64,000 nucleotides of DNA from Polaromonas sp. (GCA_013298945.1 JAAFJR010000002.1:450457-514456), one strand, 5' to 3'. Shown: positions 53,731-62,869, counted from the stretch's first letter. Made by a program: numbers and translations. Notes: a model not told the origin generated them from the letters alone.

Positions 53731-55260
53731 ATGGAAGAATTAAACGCACTATTTCACGGCTTCAACGTCATATTGACGCCGATGAATATTTTGTTGATGT
53801 TTGTGGGTATCATTTTGGGTGTGCTGATTGGCGTTTTGCCGGGACTGGGTGGCGCTAATGGCGTTGCCATTTTATTGCCGCTGACATTTACGATGTCACC
53901 GACCTCAGCGATCATCATGCTGTCTTGCATTTATTGGGGTGCGCTGTTTGGTGGTGCTATCACTTCAATTTTGTTCAATATTCCGGGAGAGCCCTGGTCC
54001 GTTGCTACAACTTTTGACGGCTATCCTCTGGCGCAACAAGGTAAAGCCGGTGAGGCATTGACAACTGCCTTTACATCATCGTTCATTGGCGCGTTTGTTG
54101 CTGTGGTGATGATCACTTTCTTGGCACCACTTGTAGCCAAGTTTGCCCTCAAGTTTGGACCTGCTGAATACTTTGCAGTTTACCTGCTGACTTTTTGTAG
54201 TTTCGTTGGCATGGGTAAGGGCTCTCCGTTCAAAATCTTAGCATCTATGGCGATTGGTTTTTCTCTGGCTGCTGTGGGCATGGATACCGTAACGGGACAA
54301 TTGCGTTTAACCTTCGGTTTTCCAGAATTGATGCGAGGTTTTGACTTCTTGATTGGTGTGATAGGTCTTTTTGGTATCGGTGAAATTTTGCAATCCATGG
54401 AAGAAGGATTGGAGTTCAAAGGTAAAAGTGGCAAGATCGATTCCAAGATCGTTTTGGCAACATGGAAGAAATTGCCTCAGTATTGGATGACTTCAATTCG
54501 CAGTTCATTGGTTGGTATCTGGATGGGTATCACACCTGGTGGCGCGACTCCAGCATCGTTTATGAGCTACGGCCTTGCAAAGAAAATGTCAAAAAATGGT
54601 GCTAATTTCGGCAAAGGTGAAATGGAAGGCGTCATTGCTCCTGAGACAGCAGCGCATGCTGCAGGAACTGCTGCATTGCTACCTATGCTCGCACTTGGTA
54701 TTCCAGGGTCACCTACCGCTGCCGTACTGTTGGGTGGTTTGTTGATTTGGGGCTTGCAGCCCGGCCCTTTGTTGTTTGTCGAACAAAAAGACTTTGTTTG
54801 GGGTTTGATCGCAAGTATGTACTTGGGCAACTTGGTCGGCTTGATTGTGGTCTTATCTACAGTGCCTTTGTTTGCGTCAATTCTTCGCATTCCTTTTGCG
54901 ATTATTGCGCCAGTCATCATCGTTATTTGTGCGATCGGTGCCTATACAGTTCACAGTGCGATGCTTGATATTTGGTTCATGCTGTTCTTTGGAGTGATGG
55001 GATACTTGTTCAAAAAACTAGATTACCCCTTGGCGCCGCTGGTTTTAGCTTTGGTGTTGGGTGACAAGGCTGAAGACTCATTCCGTCAAGCTATGTTGGT
55101 TTCTCAAGGCGAAGTTGGTGTTTTGTGGTCGAACCCGCTTGTTGGTACGATTTCTACTTTGGCTATTCTGCTGTTGGTATGGCCACTCATATCTAAAGTA
55201 ATCGCTAAAGTTCGCCCACCAAAGGCAAATGAATTTAAAGAAGAGCAGCCTGTAGACTGA
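53731..55260 (+). CDS. tctA: tripartite tricarboxylate transporter large membrane subunit TctA
   Basis: 509 residues, about 11-12 membrane segments. Family landmarks: GVLIGVLPGLGGANGVAILL near residue 30, CIYWGALFGGAITSILFNIP then GEPWSVATTFDGYPLA near 70-105, and MGITPGGATPASFMSYGLAK near 265-285. It forms the sodium- or proton-coupled translocation path with TctB. The next feature is a strong bidirectional terminator, so the operon ends here. Confidence 0.93.
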   Translation: MEELNALFHGFNVILTPMNILLMFVGIILGVLIGVLPGLGGANGVAILLPLTFTMSPTSAIIMLSCIYWGALFGGAITSILFNIPGEPWSVATTFDGYPLAQQGKAGEALTTAFTSSFIGAFVAVVMITFLAPLVAKFALKFGPAEYFAVYLLTFCSFVGMGKGSPFKILASMAIGFSLAAVGMDTVTGQLRLTFGFPELMRGFDFLIGVIGLFGIGEILQSMEEGLEFKGKSGKIDSKIVLATWKKLPQYWMTSIRSSLVGIWMGITPGGATPASFMSYGLAKKMSKNGANFGKGEMEGVIAPETAAHAAGTAALLPMLALGIPGSPTAAVLLGGLLIWGLQPGPLLFVEQKDFVWGLIASMYLGNLVGLIVVLSTVPLFASILRIPFAIIAPVIIVICAIGAYTVHSAMLDIWFMLFFGVMGYLFKKLDYPLAPLVLALVLGDKAEDSFRQAMLVSQGEVGVLWSNPLVGTISTLAILLLVWPLISKVIAKVRPPKANEFKEEQPVD

Positions 55261-55289
55261 TAACAATCAAATTCCTGCGCATAAAAAAA

Positions 55290-55319
55290 ATCCCGCTCTG
55301 TAGTCATACAGAGCGGGAT
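55290..55319. terminator. bidirectional intrinsic terminator
   Basis: Perfect 12-bp stem ATCCCGCTCTGT/ACAGAGCGGGAT with a 6-nt loop, A-tract on the left and T-rich ATATTTATTTT on the right. It separates the convergent tctA and Crp/Fnr genes. Confidence 0.9.
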
Positions 55320-55375
55320 ATTTATTTTGGAGAAATAGCTTAAAAAGCAGCTTAAAAAACAGCCTAAATAAGCGT

Positions 55376-55984
55376 TTAAATTTTGCCCTTTTGTTTCAGT
55401 CTGCTCAGCGTTTCAGCGGACAGATTCAAATAAGAGGCAAGCTCTTTTTTGGGTAAGCGTTCAAACAACTCAGGTTGTTTACGCATAAAGCGATTCACAC
55501 GACCGGACGCGTCCAGCAAATGCAAGGTAATCGTATGCGCCATGATTTCACTCATCAAACGCATCACACTGTATTCAAACGACGCCTTGATGCTGGGGTG
55601 CTTGTCCATAAAGGCTATCCACAGTGGAAGGGGTAGCTTCGCTACACGTGCCTTAGTCACAGAAACGATGCTGTAAGGTGTGGGTGTCCCCAAGCGCCAT
55701 GCAGCATAGCTGGTTTCCATGTCACGCTCATCAGAAAAACGCAAAATCATTTCCTTGGCTTGGTCGTTGGAAACAACACGTTTCAAAATACCATCCAGCA
55801 CGAAGTACTGCTCCATGTTGTGCACACCTTGATGCAACAGAAAGTCACCTTTTGGGCAATCAACGACGACAAGTAGTTGCTCTAATTCTTTACGTTCTGA
55901 GTCAGTTAGTTCGCTCAGTACGGCGTTTTGCGTTAGTTGTATCCGAATGATATTTTTTTCGGGATGATTCTCAATGGAAGACAT
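55376..55984 (-). CDS. Crp/Fnr-family transcriptional regulator
   Basis: 202 residues from ATG 55984 (an in-frame TTG seven codons earlier is less likely). The N-terminal cyclic-nucleotide-binding-like beta-barrel (LLVVVDCPKGDFLLHQGVHN, EQYFVLDGILKRVV) is followed by a dimer helix and a C-terminal winged helix (LPKKELASYLNLSAETLSRL). No N-terminal Cys cluster for an iron-sulfur centre, so it is not a classical oxygen-sensing FNR. Divergent from oxc, with an FNR-like box between them, so it probably controls the oxalate genes and itself. Confidence 0.85.
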   Translation of the reverse strand: MSSIENHPEKNIIRIQLTQNAVLSELTDSERKELEQLLVVVDCPKGDFLLHQGVHNMEQYFVLDGILKRVVSNDQAKEMILRFSDERDMETSYAAWRLGTPTPYSIVSVTKARVAKLPLPLWIAFMDKHPSIKASFEYSVMRLMSEIMAHTITLHLLDASGRVNRFMRKQPELFERLPKKELASYLNLSAETLSRLKQKGKI

Positions 55985-55991
55985 GAAGTTA

Positions 55992-56005
55992 TTGACCACG
56001 GTCAA
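55992..56005. promoter_or_regulatory. FNR/CRP-like operator TTGAC-N4-GTCAA
   Basis: The perfect half-sites TTGAC (55992-55996) and GTCAA (56001-56005) match the FNR-type pattern TTGAT-N4-ATCAA with one changed base per arm. It lies 8 bp from the start of the Crp/Fnr gene and 61 bp from oxc. It is the obvious target for that regulator. Confidence 0.65.
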
Positions 56006-56036
56006 TGAAAGAGTTCAGTTAGGCATCTATGATAAC

Positions 56037-56052
56037 TCATCAACGTTAATGA
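56037..56052. promoter_or_regulatory. imperfect 16-bp palindrome before oxc
   Basis: TCATCAACGTTAATGA: core AACGTT with TCAT/ATGA flanks, one mismatched pair. It ends 14 bp before the oxc ATG and may be a second protein-binding site. Confidence 0.35.
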
Positions 56053-56065
56053 AGAGACATAACCT

Positions 56066-57796
56066 ATGACTACTGAAGCTGCTACTACTGAAACCATAGA
56101 TGGTTTTCAACTCGTTATTGATGCACTCAAGCTAAACGGCGTTAAAAACATATATTGCGTGCCCGGTATTCCTATCACCGATTTGTCGCGCAAGATGCAA
56201 AAAGAAGGTTTGCGCGTTATCTCTTTCAGGACTGAACAGCATGCTGGCAACGCGGCGCAAGCCGAAGGTTTTTTAACTAAATTACCCGGTATTGCGCTCA
56301 CCGTTTCTGCCCCAGGTTTCTTGAACGGCCTGACCGCACTTGCAAACGCAACGACCAACTGCTTCCCCATGATTTTGATCAGTGGCTCGTCAGAGCGTGA
56401 AATCGTCGATTTGCAGCAAGGTGATTACGAGGAAATGGACCAGTTGGCGATTGCAAAACCGCTGTGCAAAGCAGCTTTCCGTGTCTTGCACGCCGAAGAC
56501 ATTGGCGTAGGCATTGCTCGCGCCATTCGCGCTGCGGTATCTGGTCGTCCAGGTGGTGTGTATTTAGATTTGCCCGCCAAGTTGATGCCGCAAGAAATGC
56601 CAAAAGCAGCAGGTCTTGCTTCGTTGATCAAAGTTGTTGACGCAGCTCCCGCGCAAATTCCATCTGGCGAGAGCATTCAACGTGCGATTGATTTGTTGAA
56701 AAACGCCAAGCGTCCTCTGATTATTTTGGGCAAAGGCGCTGCGTATGCCCAAGCCGACGAAGCTGTCAAAGCCATGGTTGAGACCAGTGGCATTCCTTAC
56801 CTGCCTATGTCCATGGCCAAGGGTTTGTTGCCAGATACACACGCGCAATGTGCGTCAGCAGCACGTTCGTACGTGTTGGCTGAGGCCGATGTTGTCATGC
56901 TCATCGGTGCGCGTTTGAACTGGTTGCTGTCACACGGCAAAGGCAAAACTTGGGGTGGCAAAACACCTGCAAGTGCAGGCGCAGGGCGTCAATTCATCCA
57001 AATCGATATTTCACCGACTGAGGCAGATAGCAATGTTGCCATCGCTGCACCTGTGGTGGGTGACATTGGCTCTTGCGTCGCTGAGCTGACCAAGGCGATG
57101 CAAGCTAGCAATATGGCAAAGCCAAGCGCTGATTGGTTGGGCCCTGTTTATGAAAAACGTGACACCAACGTCACCAAAATGGCGCAAACCTTGACGCTGA
57201 ACCCAAGCCCGATGAACTACCAAAGCTCATTGGCGGTCATTAAGAAGACGCTGAAAGACTTCCCAGACACGATTTTGGTCAACGAAGGCGCGAACGCGTT
57301 GGACTTCACCCGCAGCATTGTGGACATGTACAAACCGCGTAAACGCTTGGACGTGGGCACGTGGGGCATCATGGGCATTGGCATGGGCTTCTCGGTTGCC
57401 GCCGCAGTGACAACAGGCCAACAAGTACTGGCAGTTGAGGGCGATAGCGCCTTTGGCTTCAGCGGTATGGAAGTGGAAACCGTTTGCCGCTACAAATTGC
57501 CTGTGTGTATTGTCATCATGAACAACAACGGCATTTACAAAGGCACAGACAAAAACCTGAGCGGTGGCGACGACATGGCACCGACACTGTTTGTCAAAGA
57601 CGCCCGTTACGACCTCATGATGCAAGCCTTCGGTGGCGTTGGCGTCACAGCCAAAACACCGGCTGAGCTAGATGCTGCGATTCAAACCGCGTTTGCTTCA
57701 CGTTTGCCGACTTTGATCAATGCCGTCATCGACGAAACCGCTGGCACAGAAAGCGGCCGTATCACCAGCTTGAACCCAACGGCAGCTAAAAAGTAA
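56066..57796 (+). CDS. oxc: oxalyl-CoA decarboxylase
   Basis: 576 residues. ThDP enzyme turning oxalyl-CoA into formyl-CoA and CO2. Visible: the activating Glu in [17 protein letters not shown] (about residue 56); a middle Rossmann domain with [14 protein letters not shown]; and the ThDP/Mg motif [20 protein letters not shown] then [13 protein letters not shown] (GDS ... NN, about 475-505). Length matches Oxalobacter Oxc. It forms an operon with frc, 100 bp downstream, and is divergent from a Crp/Fnr regulator. The cycle with Frc lets the cell use or detoxify oxalate. Confidence 0.95.
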   Translation: MTTEAATTETIDGFQLVIDALKLNGVKNIYCVPGIPITDLSRKMQKEGLRVISFRTEQHAGNAAQAEGFLTKLPGIALTVSAPGFLNGLTALANATTNCFPMILISGSSEREIVDLQQGDYEEMDQLAIAKPLCKAAFRVLHAEDIGVGIARAIRAAVSGRPGGVYLDLPAKLMPQEMPKAAGLASLIKVVDAAPAQIPSGESIQRAIDLLKNAKRPLIILGKGAAYAQADEAVKAMVETSGIPYLPMSMAKGLLPDTHAQCASAARSYVLAEADVVMLIGARLNWLLSHGKGKTWGGKTPASAGAGRQFIQIDISPTEADSNVAIAAPVVGDIGSCVAELTKAMQASNMAKPSADWLGPVYEKRDTNVTKMAQTLTLNPSPMNYQSSLAVIKKTLKDFPDTILVNEGANALDFTRSIVDMYKPRKRLDVGTWGIMGIGMGFSVAAAVTTGQQVLAVEGDSAFGFSGMEVETVCRYKLPVCIVIMNNNGIYKGTDKNLSGGDDMAPTLFVKDARYDLMMQAFGGVGVTAKTPAELDAAIQTAFASRLPTLINAVIDETAGTESGRITSLNPTAAKK

Positions 57797-57813
57797 ACGT
57801 AAGCAATCCATGG

Positions 57814-57833
57814 ATTCCCGCCTTCGCGGGAAT
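57814..57833. repeat. REP-like hairpin between oxc and frc
   Basis: ATTCCCGC-CTTC-GCGGGAAT, a perfect 8-bp stem within GGATTCCCGCCTTCGCGGGA. This type of short palindrome is common between genes in many proteobacteria. It may stabilise oxc mRNA or reduce read-through into frc. Confidence 0.7.
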
Positions 57834-57896
57834 GACAGGTTTTTAAGTTATTTCAACAAGTTAATTCAGTAAGTATTTCAACAGGAGCAGAAAAAA

Positions 57897-59168
57897 ATGA
57901 GCGACAAACCCCTAGCAGGCATCAAAATTATCGACTTCACCCACGTTCAAGCGGGTCCAGCATGCACACAAATGTTGGCATGGTTCGGTGCAGACGTTAT
58001 CAAGGTCGAGCGTCCAGGTTCAGGCGACGTGACACGTGGTCAGCTGCGCGATATGCCAGATGCAGACGCGTTGTACTTTACGATGTTGAACTCCAACAAG
58101 CGCGGTTTGACGCTGGACACCAAGCAAGCAGCAGGCAAAGAAGTGCTAGAGCGTTTGATCAAAGAATCAGACGTGATGGTTGAAAACTTCGGTCCAGGCG
58201 CGTTAGACCGCATGGGCTTCACATGGGAGCACATTCAATCGCTCAACCCAGGCATGATTTTGGCGTCGGTCAAAGGCTTTTCTGACGGCCACCACTACGA
58301 AGACCTGAAAGTTTACGAAAACGTCGCGCAGTGCGCGGGCGGTGCAGCATCTACGACGGGTTACTGGAAAGGCGAAAACTCAGGCCCGACCATTTCTTCA
58401 GCGGCACTCGGCGACAGCAACACTGGCATGCACCTCGCAATTGGTATTTTGACAGCCTACATTGGCAAGCAAAAAACCGGCAAAGGCCAAAAAGTGGCGG
58501 TTTCCATGCAAGATGCCGTGTTGAACCTCTGCCGCGTCAAAATGCGCGACCAGTTGCGTTTGGATAAAGTTGGTTATTTGGAAGAGTACCCACAGTACCC
58601 GCACGAAATGGAAGCCTTCAAAGACGGCGTGGTGCCACGCGGTGCGAATGCGGGCGGTGGCGGTCAACCAGGCTGGATTTTGAAGTGCAAGGGCTGGGAG
58701 ACAGACCCGAACGCTTACATCTATTTCACCGTGCAAGGCCACGCTTGGGGCCCGATTTGCGACGCTTTGGGCAAGCCAGAGTGGAAAGACGACCCAGCGT
58801 ACAACACGCCACGTGGCCGCCAGCCGCACATCATGGATATTTTTGCGACGATTGAAGACTTCATCAAAGACAAAACCAAGTTTGAAGCAGTCGACATCTT
58901 CCGTAAATTCGACATTCCATGTGCACCCGTGCAGTCCATGAAAGAGCTCTTGCACGACAAATCGCTGATCGCCAGCGGCACCATCGTGGAAGTTCCGCAT
59001 AAAGTGCGCGGCAGCTACACAACCTTGGGCAGCCCAATCAAATACAGCGGCTTCAAGCCTGAAGTTACCGCGTCGCCTATTCTGGGTGAGCACACCGACG
59101 ACGTGTTGGCAGAGCTGGGCTACAGCAAAGAGCAAATTGCAGCGATGCATACGTCAAAAGCTGTTTAA
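57897..59168 (+). CDS. frc: formyl-CoA:oxalate CoA-transferase
   Basis: 423 residues. Class III CoA-transferase that passes CoA from formyl-CoA to oxalate, feeding Oxc. Landmarks: [20 protein letters not shown] at the N-terminus, [12 protein letters not shown], the nucleophile Asp in [15 protein letters not shown] (about residue 169), and the glycine loop [12 protein letters not shown] near 255-265. Length is as in Oxalobacter Frc. Ribosome site AGGAG about 8 nt before ATG 57897. Followed by an intrinsic terminator. Confidence 0.95.
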   Translation: MSDKPLAGIKIIDFTHVQAGPACTQMLAWFGADVIKVERPGSGDVTRGQLRDMPDADALYFTMLNSNKRGLTLDTKQAAGKEVLERLIKESDVMVENFGPGALDRMGFTWEHIQSLNPGMILASVKGFSDGHHYEDLKVYENVAQCAGGAASTTGYWKGENSGPTISSAALGDSNTGMHLAIGILTAYIGKQKTGKGQKVAVSMQDAVLNLCRVKMRDQLRLDKVGYLEEYPQYPHEMEAFKDGVVPRGANAGGGGQPGWILKCKGWETDPNAYIYFTVQGHAWGPICDALGKPEWKDDPAYNTPRGRQPHIMDIFATIEDFIKDKTKFEAVDIFRKFDIPCAPVQSMKELLHDKSLIASGTIVEVPHKVRGSYTTLGSPIKYSGFKPEVTASPILGEHTDDVLAELGYSKEQIAAMHTSKAV

Positions 59169-59221
59169 GATAAAAGCTGTTTAAGATTTTAAATTCAGTT
59201 TAAGAAGCCCTAGGGCACAAG

Positions 59222-59250
59222 ACAACGGCGTTCTAACGGAGCGCCGTTGT
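59222..59250 (+). terminator. terminator of the oxc-frc operon
   Basis: 9-bp stem ACAACGGCG/CGCCGTTGT, 11-nt loop, then TGTTTG. It starts 54 bp after the frc stop. Confidence 0.65.
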
Positions 59251-59314
59251 TGTTTGTAGAACCCGTTTTTAAGACATATTCGCGTTTTTAGTTCATATAT
59301 TCAGGTTAATCAAC

Positions 59315-59749
59315 ATGTCAACAACCATCGATTTTCAAGCCCTAGTCACCTCCGTAGGCGACGGCGTCATGGCATCAGACGCCCAAGGCCTCATCACCCT
59401 GTGGAACCCCGCTTGCGAGCGCATGTTTGGGTTTACTGAAGCGGATGCACTGGGCAAATCATTAGATTTAATCATCCCCCAGCGCCAGCAAAAACCGCAC
59501 TGGGACGGCTACCACAAAACCATGGAAACCGGCAAAACCAAATACGGCAACGACGTCCTACGCGTCCCCGCCGTGCACAAAGACGGCCACACCCTGTCCA
59601 TAGCCTTCACAGTCTCCATGCTCCACAACCCCGACGGCTCAGTTTCCGCGATAGTTGCGGTCATTCGTGACGAATCCGTGAAGTTTGCAGAAGAGCGGGC
59701 GTTGAAAAAGCGGGTTAATGAGTTGGAAATGCAGCTGGCGGCTAAATAA
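59315..59749 (+). CDS. PAS-domain protein (single domain)
   Basis: 144 residues. One PAS domain over about 8-125: SVGDGVMASDAQGLITLWNP, ERMFGFTEADALGKSLDLII, then a C-terminal core HTLSIAFTVSMLHNPDGSVS and AIVAVIRDES. A short coiled-coil tail (EERALKKRVNELEMQLAAK) ends it. No output domain, so it is a small sensor that must act through a partner. Stand-alone, with 146 bp before it. ATG 59315. Confidence 0.88.
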   Translation: MSTTIDFQALVTSVGDGVMASDAQGLITLWNPACERMFGFTEADALGKSLDLIIPQRQQKPHWDGYHKTMETGKTKYGNDVLRVPAVHKDGHTLSIAFTVSMLHNPDGSVSAIVAVIRDESVKFAEERALKKRVNELEMQLAAK

Positions 59750-59763
59750 GCGCTTATTTTAGG

Positions 59764-59812
59764 TAAAAAATGGCTGCAGCCGGCGTATTTATTGCCTAAG
59801 ACGCTATTATAA
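59764..59812. repeat. dispersed ~45-bp repeat, copy downstream of PAS gene
   Basis: AATGGCTGCAGCCGGCGTAT, then TTATTGCCTAAGACGCTATT. Nearly identical, in the opposite orientation, to 60334-60383; about three differences over about 40 bp. The two copies flank ridA. Confidence 0.8.
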
Positions 59813-59844
59813 GTGTAGCGTTAATACTCCCCGAAGCGAAGTAA

Positions 59845-59933
59845 ATAAATTGGGGTCAGATTCCAATTCAGGACAATTCGCATATCGGCGGACAGTCAAA
59901 TAACATCGAAATTGGACTCTGACCCCGATTTAT
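59845..59933. repeat. ~89-bp inverted-repeat element (GGGGTCAGA ends), copy 1
   Basis: The ends ATAAAT(T/C)GGGGTCAGA are inverted repeats. The interior matches the reverse complement of the element at 61224-61313 (shared AATTCAGGACAAT, GGACA and ATCGAAATTGG blocks). It overlaps the 3' end of ridA. It resembles the REP/MITE elements common in betaproteobacteria. Confidence 0.75.
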
Positions 59934-60312
59934 GTGGTTTCAATGCAGTGACTTCGATTTCAATCTTCATACGTGAATCTGCTAAGCCAGCCGAAATCAT
60001 CATCGCTGCAGGTCGCACCTCGCCAAAGTACTTGCGCAACACAGGCCAACAGGCTTCAAAGTCAGTGCCATCAGGTAAAACATAAGTCACGCGAACGACA
60101 TCTTTCATGCTAGAACCTGCTTGTACCAAAGCAGCGAGGATGTTTTTCAGGCATTGCTCGGTTTGAACAACTAGATCGTCTGAAATCGTCATTTTGTCAT
60201 AGTCAAATCCTGTTGTCCCTGAAACAAATACCCAGTCTCCAGCAACGACTGCGCGCGAATATCCGATTTGAGCTTCAAAAGTTGAGCCGGAGCTGATAAG
60301 TTTTCGATGCAT
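59896..60312 (-). CDS. RidA/YjgF-family protein (Rid enamine/imine deaminase-like)
   Basis: 138 residues. Rid family: FEAQIGYSRAVVAGDWVFVS then GTTGFDY, EQCLKNILAALVQAGSSMKD, VVRVTYVLPDG, and VRPAAMMISAGLADSRMKIE then IEVTALKP. The catalytic Arg of RidA proper would lie near RPAA (residue about 100). Family members normally end at about TALKP; here 13 further residues (HKSGSESNFDVI plus neighbours) are coded by a mobile repeat element that has replaced the original stop. Probably still active. ATG 60312. Confidence 0.88.
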   Translation of the reverse strand: MHRKLISSGSTFEAQIGYSRAVVAGDWVFVSGTTGFDYDKMTISDDLVVQTEQCLKNILAALVQAGSSMKDVVRVTYVLPDGTDFEACWPVLRKYFGEVRPAAMMISAGLADSRMKIEIEVTALKPHKSGSESNFDVI

Positions 60313-60333
60313 AGTAACTCTTTTTAAAAATTA

Positions 60334-60383
60334 AAAATAATAGCTGCTTAGGCAATAAATACGCCGGCTACAGCCATTTTTAT
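60334..60383. repeat. dispersed ~45-bp repeat, copy between murI and ridA
   Basis: AATAGCTGCTTAGGCAATAA then ATACGCCGGCTACAGCCATT: the inverted counterpart of 59764-59812. It fills most of the ridA-murI intergenic space. Confidence 0.8.
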
Positions 60384-60385
60384 CT

Positions 60386-61207
60386 CTATATTTTCGATAT
60401 TTCAGCGTTTTCAGGCAAATTCAGCCACAGCTTGGTCAGCTCTGCAAATCCCCCCAAATCCCCCGTCGTGAACAGTTTTAAACCGCCTAAAGCTGGTGAT
60501 GTGTTCAGCGTTCCTGCGGCTTCTAACAATCGGCGAGTTTGGCGGGCTACGGGTTCGCCGGTGTCTATGTAGTGGACGGCTGCACCGGTGTGGACGCGCA
60601 GCAGGTGGCTGATGAAGGGGTAGTGGGTGCAGCCTAGCACCAAGGTGTCGATTTGGCCTGATTTAGTGCCAAATTCTCCTATAGCTGGCGTATATTTTGC
60701 CAAGAGTGCTATTATTTTAGGAGTGTTTTGGGTTTCAATCGCGGCTGCTAAACCATCGCAGGGCTGGATGATGAAGTCTACTGGGTCGGTTAATGATGCC
60801 TTTAACGAGGCAATTAAGGCTGCAAATTTGGCGCTTTCCAGCGTGCCACGCGTTGCCATGACACCGATATTTCGAGTTTTGCTGAGTTGGACGGCGGGTT
60901 TCAGGGCGGGTTCTACGCCTACTAGTGGCAAATCGGGGAATTCAGCGCGTATCAGCTTGGCGGCGGCGGCTGTGGCGGTGTTGCAGGCGACGACCAAGGC
61001 TTTCACGTTGTGATCGTCAAGCAGCGTGCGGGTGAGGGCGCGAGAGCGCTCTATGACGAAGGCGTCACCCTTTTCGCCATAGGGCGCGTTGCCGCTGTCG
61101 GCGATGTAGACGAAGGATTCGTGCGGCAACTCAGCCCGCAGTGCTTTGAGGATGCTGAGGCCGCCTATACCGGAATCGAAAACGCCGATGGGTTGATTTA
61201 AAGTCAT
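60386..61207 (-). CDS. murI: glutamate racemase
   Basis: 273 residues. Makes D-glutamate for peptidoglycan. Landmarks: GVFDSGIGGLSILKAL at the N-terminus, YIADSGNAPYGEKG, the first catalytic Cys in VVACNTATAAA (about residue 74) and the second in LVLGCTHYPF (about 196). The stretch KIIALLAKYTPAIGEF before the second Cys is encoded by a copy of the dispersed repeat (60671-60719). It lengthens the loop relative to usual MurI but keeps the frame. ATG 61207. Confidence 0.94.
   Translation of the reverse strand: MTLNQPIGVFDSGIGGLSILKALRAELPHESFVYIADSGNAPYGEKGDAFVIERSRALTRTLLDDHNVKALVVACNTATAAAAKLIRAEFPDLPLVGVEPALKPAVQLSKTRNIGVMATRGTLESAKFAALIASLKASLTDPVDFIIQPCDGLAAAIETQNTPKIIALLAKYTPAIGEFGTKSGQIDTLVLGCTHYPFISHLLRVHTGAAVHYIDTGEPVARQTRRLLEAAGTLNTSPALGGLKLFTTGDLGGFAELTKLWLNLPENAEISKI
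60671..60719. repeat. dispersed ~45-bp repeat, copy inside murI
   Basis: TATAGCTGGCGTATATTTTG then CCAAGAGTGCTATTATTTTA aligns with the copies at 59764 and 60334 (shared GGCGTAT, TTGCC, AAG and GCTATTAT blocks). It is in frame with murI. Confidence 0.6.
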
Positions 61208-61223
61208 TTCAACCTGCTAGACG

Positions 61224-61313
61224 CTAAAAATGGGGTCAGAGCCCAATTTCGATCAAGATGATTGTCCGTCGAATGCATGATTGTCCTGAATTGGGATCTG
61301 ACCCCGTTTTTAG
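61224..61313. repeat. ~90-bp inverted-repeat element (GGGGTCAGA ends), copy 2
   Basis: The ends CTAAAAATGGGGTCAGA and TCTGACCCCGTTTTTAG pair with one mismatch. Opposite orientation to the copy at 59845-59933. It fills the gap between murI and fumarase, and the fumarase stop codon lies at its right edge. Confidence 0.75.
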
Positions 61314-62869
61314 CTTGCGGTTACTGAAATGCCTTTGAATTCCCCCGTAGCAATCTTCTTTTGCCACTCGGCTGGCCCAGTGATGTGGGCGCTGGTGCCG
61401 CCTGAATCGACGGCAACTGTGACGGGCATATCCACCACGTCAAACTCATAAATCGCTTCCATGCCCAAATCGGCAAAGCCGACGACTTTGGCGGCTTTGA
61501 TGGCTTTGCTGACCAAGTAGGCTGCGCCGCCAACTGCCATGAGGTAGGCGCTTTTGTGTTTTTTGATGGCTTCAATGGCGACTGGGCCGCGTTCTGCTTT
61601 GCCGACCATGCTGATCAAGCCAGTCTCTGCCAGCATCATTTCGGTAAAACCATCCATGCGGGTGGCTGTGGTGGGGCCGGCAGGGCCGACGGCCTCACCT
61701 TTGATGGGGTCTACGGGGCCGACGTAGTAAATCACGCGGTTGGTGAAATCTACGGGGAGTTTTTCACCCTTGGCGAGCATGGTTTGTATGCGTTTGTGGG
61801 CAGCGTCGCGGCCCGTCAGCATTTTGCCGTTCAGCAGCAAAGTTTGGCCGGGTTTCCAGCTGGCAACTTCTTCTTTGGTCAAGGTGTTCAGGTCAACTTT
61901 TTTGCTTTTCACATAGTCAGGTGTCCACTGCACATCTGGCCACAAGTCCAAACTTGGCGGGTCTAGGTAGACCGGGCCGCTGCCGTCGAGCACAAAATGC
62001 GCGTGGCGGGTGGCGGCGCAGTTGGGAATCATCGCAATCGGTTTGCTGGCAGCGTGGGTGGGGTACATCTTGATTTTGACGTCCAGCACGGTGGTCAAAC
62101 CGCCCAAACCCTGTGCGCCTATGCCCAAAGCGTTGACCTTTTCAAAGAGTTCTAAACGCAGTTTTTCAACATTGCTGAGTTCTGAGCCGCTTTGTTGTTT
62201 GGCTTGCAGTTCGTACATGTCAATGTCTTCCATCAGGCTTTCTTTGGCCATGAGCACGGCTTTTTCAGCCGTGCCGCCAATGCCAATGCCCAACATGCCC
62301 GGTGGGCACCAGCCTGCGCCCATGGTGGGCACGGTTTTGAGCACCCAATCGACGACGTTGTCACCCGGGTTCAGCATGTACATCTTGCTCTTGTTCTCAG
62401 AGCCGCCACCTTTGGCCGCAACGGTGATATCGACCGTGTTGCCAGGGACGATTTCGGTAAAAATCACCGCTGGCGTGTTGTCTTTGGTGTTTTTGCGGTC
62501 GAATTGCGGATCGGCAACGACCGATGCGCGCAAGGTGTTGTCTGGGTGGTTATAAGCACGGCGCACGCCTTCATTGACAGCGTCGTCCAAGCTACCCGTG
62601 AAGCCATCCCATCGCACATCCATACCGACTTTGAGGAAGACGTTGACAATGCCCGTGTCTTGGCAAATCGGGCGGTGGCCGGTGGCGCTCATTTTGCTGT
62701 TGGTCAAAATTTGGGCAATGGCGTCTTTGGCGGCAGGGCTTTGCTCGCGCTCATAGGCGCGAGCGAGGTGGGCAATGTAGTCCGTGGGGTGGTAGTAGCT
62801 GATGAATTGCAGCGCGGCTGCGACGGATTCAATCAGGTCGGCTTGTTTGATGAAAGTAGCGGTAGTCAT
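61310..62869 (-). CDS. class I fumarate hydratase (4Fe-4S)
   Basis: 519 residues in one chain, the FumA/FumB-type with alpha and beta halves fused. Interconverts fumarate and malate in the TCA cycle. The cluster cysteines are in RPICQDTGIVN (about 69), GAGWCPPGMLG (about 190) and IPNCAATRHAHF (about 283). The C-terminal half has GPVDPIKGEAVGPAGPTTAT then RMDGF, and ITGPAEWQK at the end. ATG 62869. Oxygen-sensitive family. The stop sits at the border of a repeat element, and the last residues (ISVTAS) may be partly altered by it. Confidence 0.95.
   Translation of the reverse strand: MTTATFIKQADLIESVAAALQFISYYHPTDYIAHLARAYEREQSPAAKDAIAQILTNSKMSATGHRPICQDTGIVNVFLKVGMDVRWDGFTGSLDDAVNEGVRRAYNHPDNTLRASVVADPQFDRKNTKDNTPAVIFTEIVPGNTVDITVAAKGGGSENKSKMYMLNPGDNVVDWVLKTVPTMGAGWCPPGMLGIGIGGTAEKAVLMAKESLMEDIDMYELQAKQQSGSELSNVEKLRLELFEKVNALGIGAQGLGGLTTVLDVKIKMYPTHAASKPIAMIPNCAATRHAHFVLDGSGPVYLDPPSLDLWPDVQWTPDYVKSKKVDLNTLTKEEVASWKPGQTLLLNGKMLTGRDAAHKRIQTMLAKGEKLPVDFTNRVIYYVGPVDPIKGEAVGPAGPTTATRMDGFTEMMLAETGLISMVGKAERGPVAIEAIKKHKSAYLMAVGGAAYLVSKAIKAAKVVGFADLGMEAIYEFDVVDMPVTVAVDSGGTSAHITGPAEWQKKIATGEFKGISVTAS

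Noticed and set aside
55376..55984. Naming the Crp/Fnr gene fnr
   Set aside because: The N-terminal cysteines that bind the oxygen-sensing 4Fe-4S cluster are absent, so the specific name is not supported.
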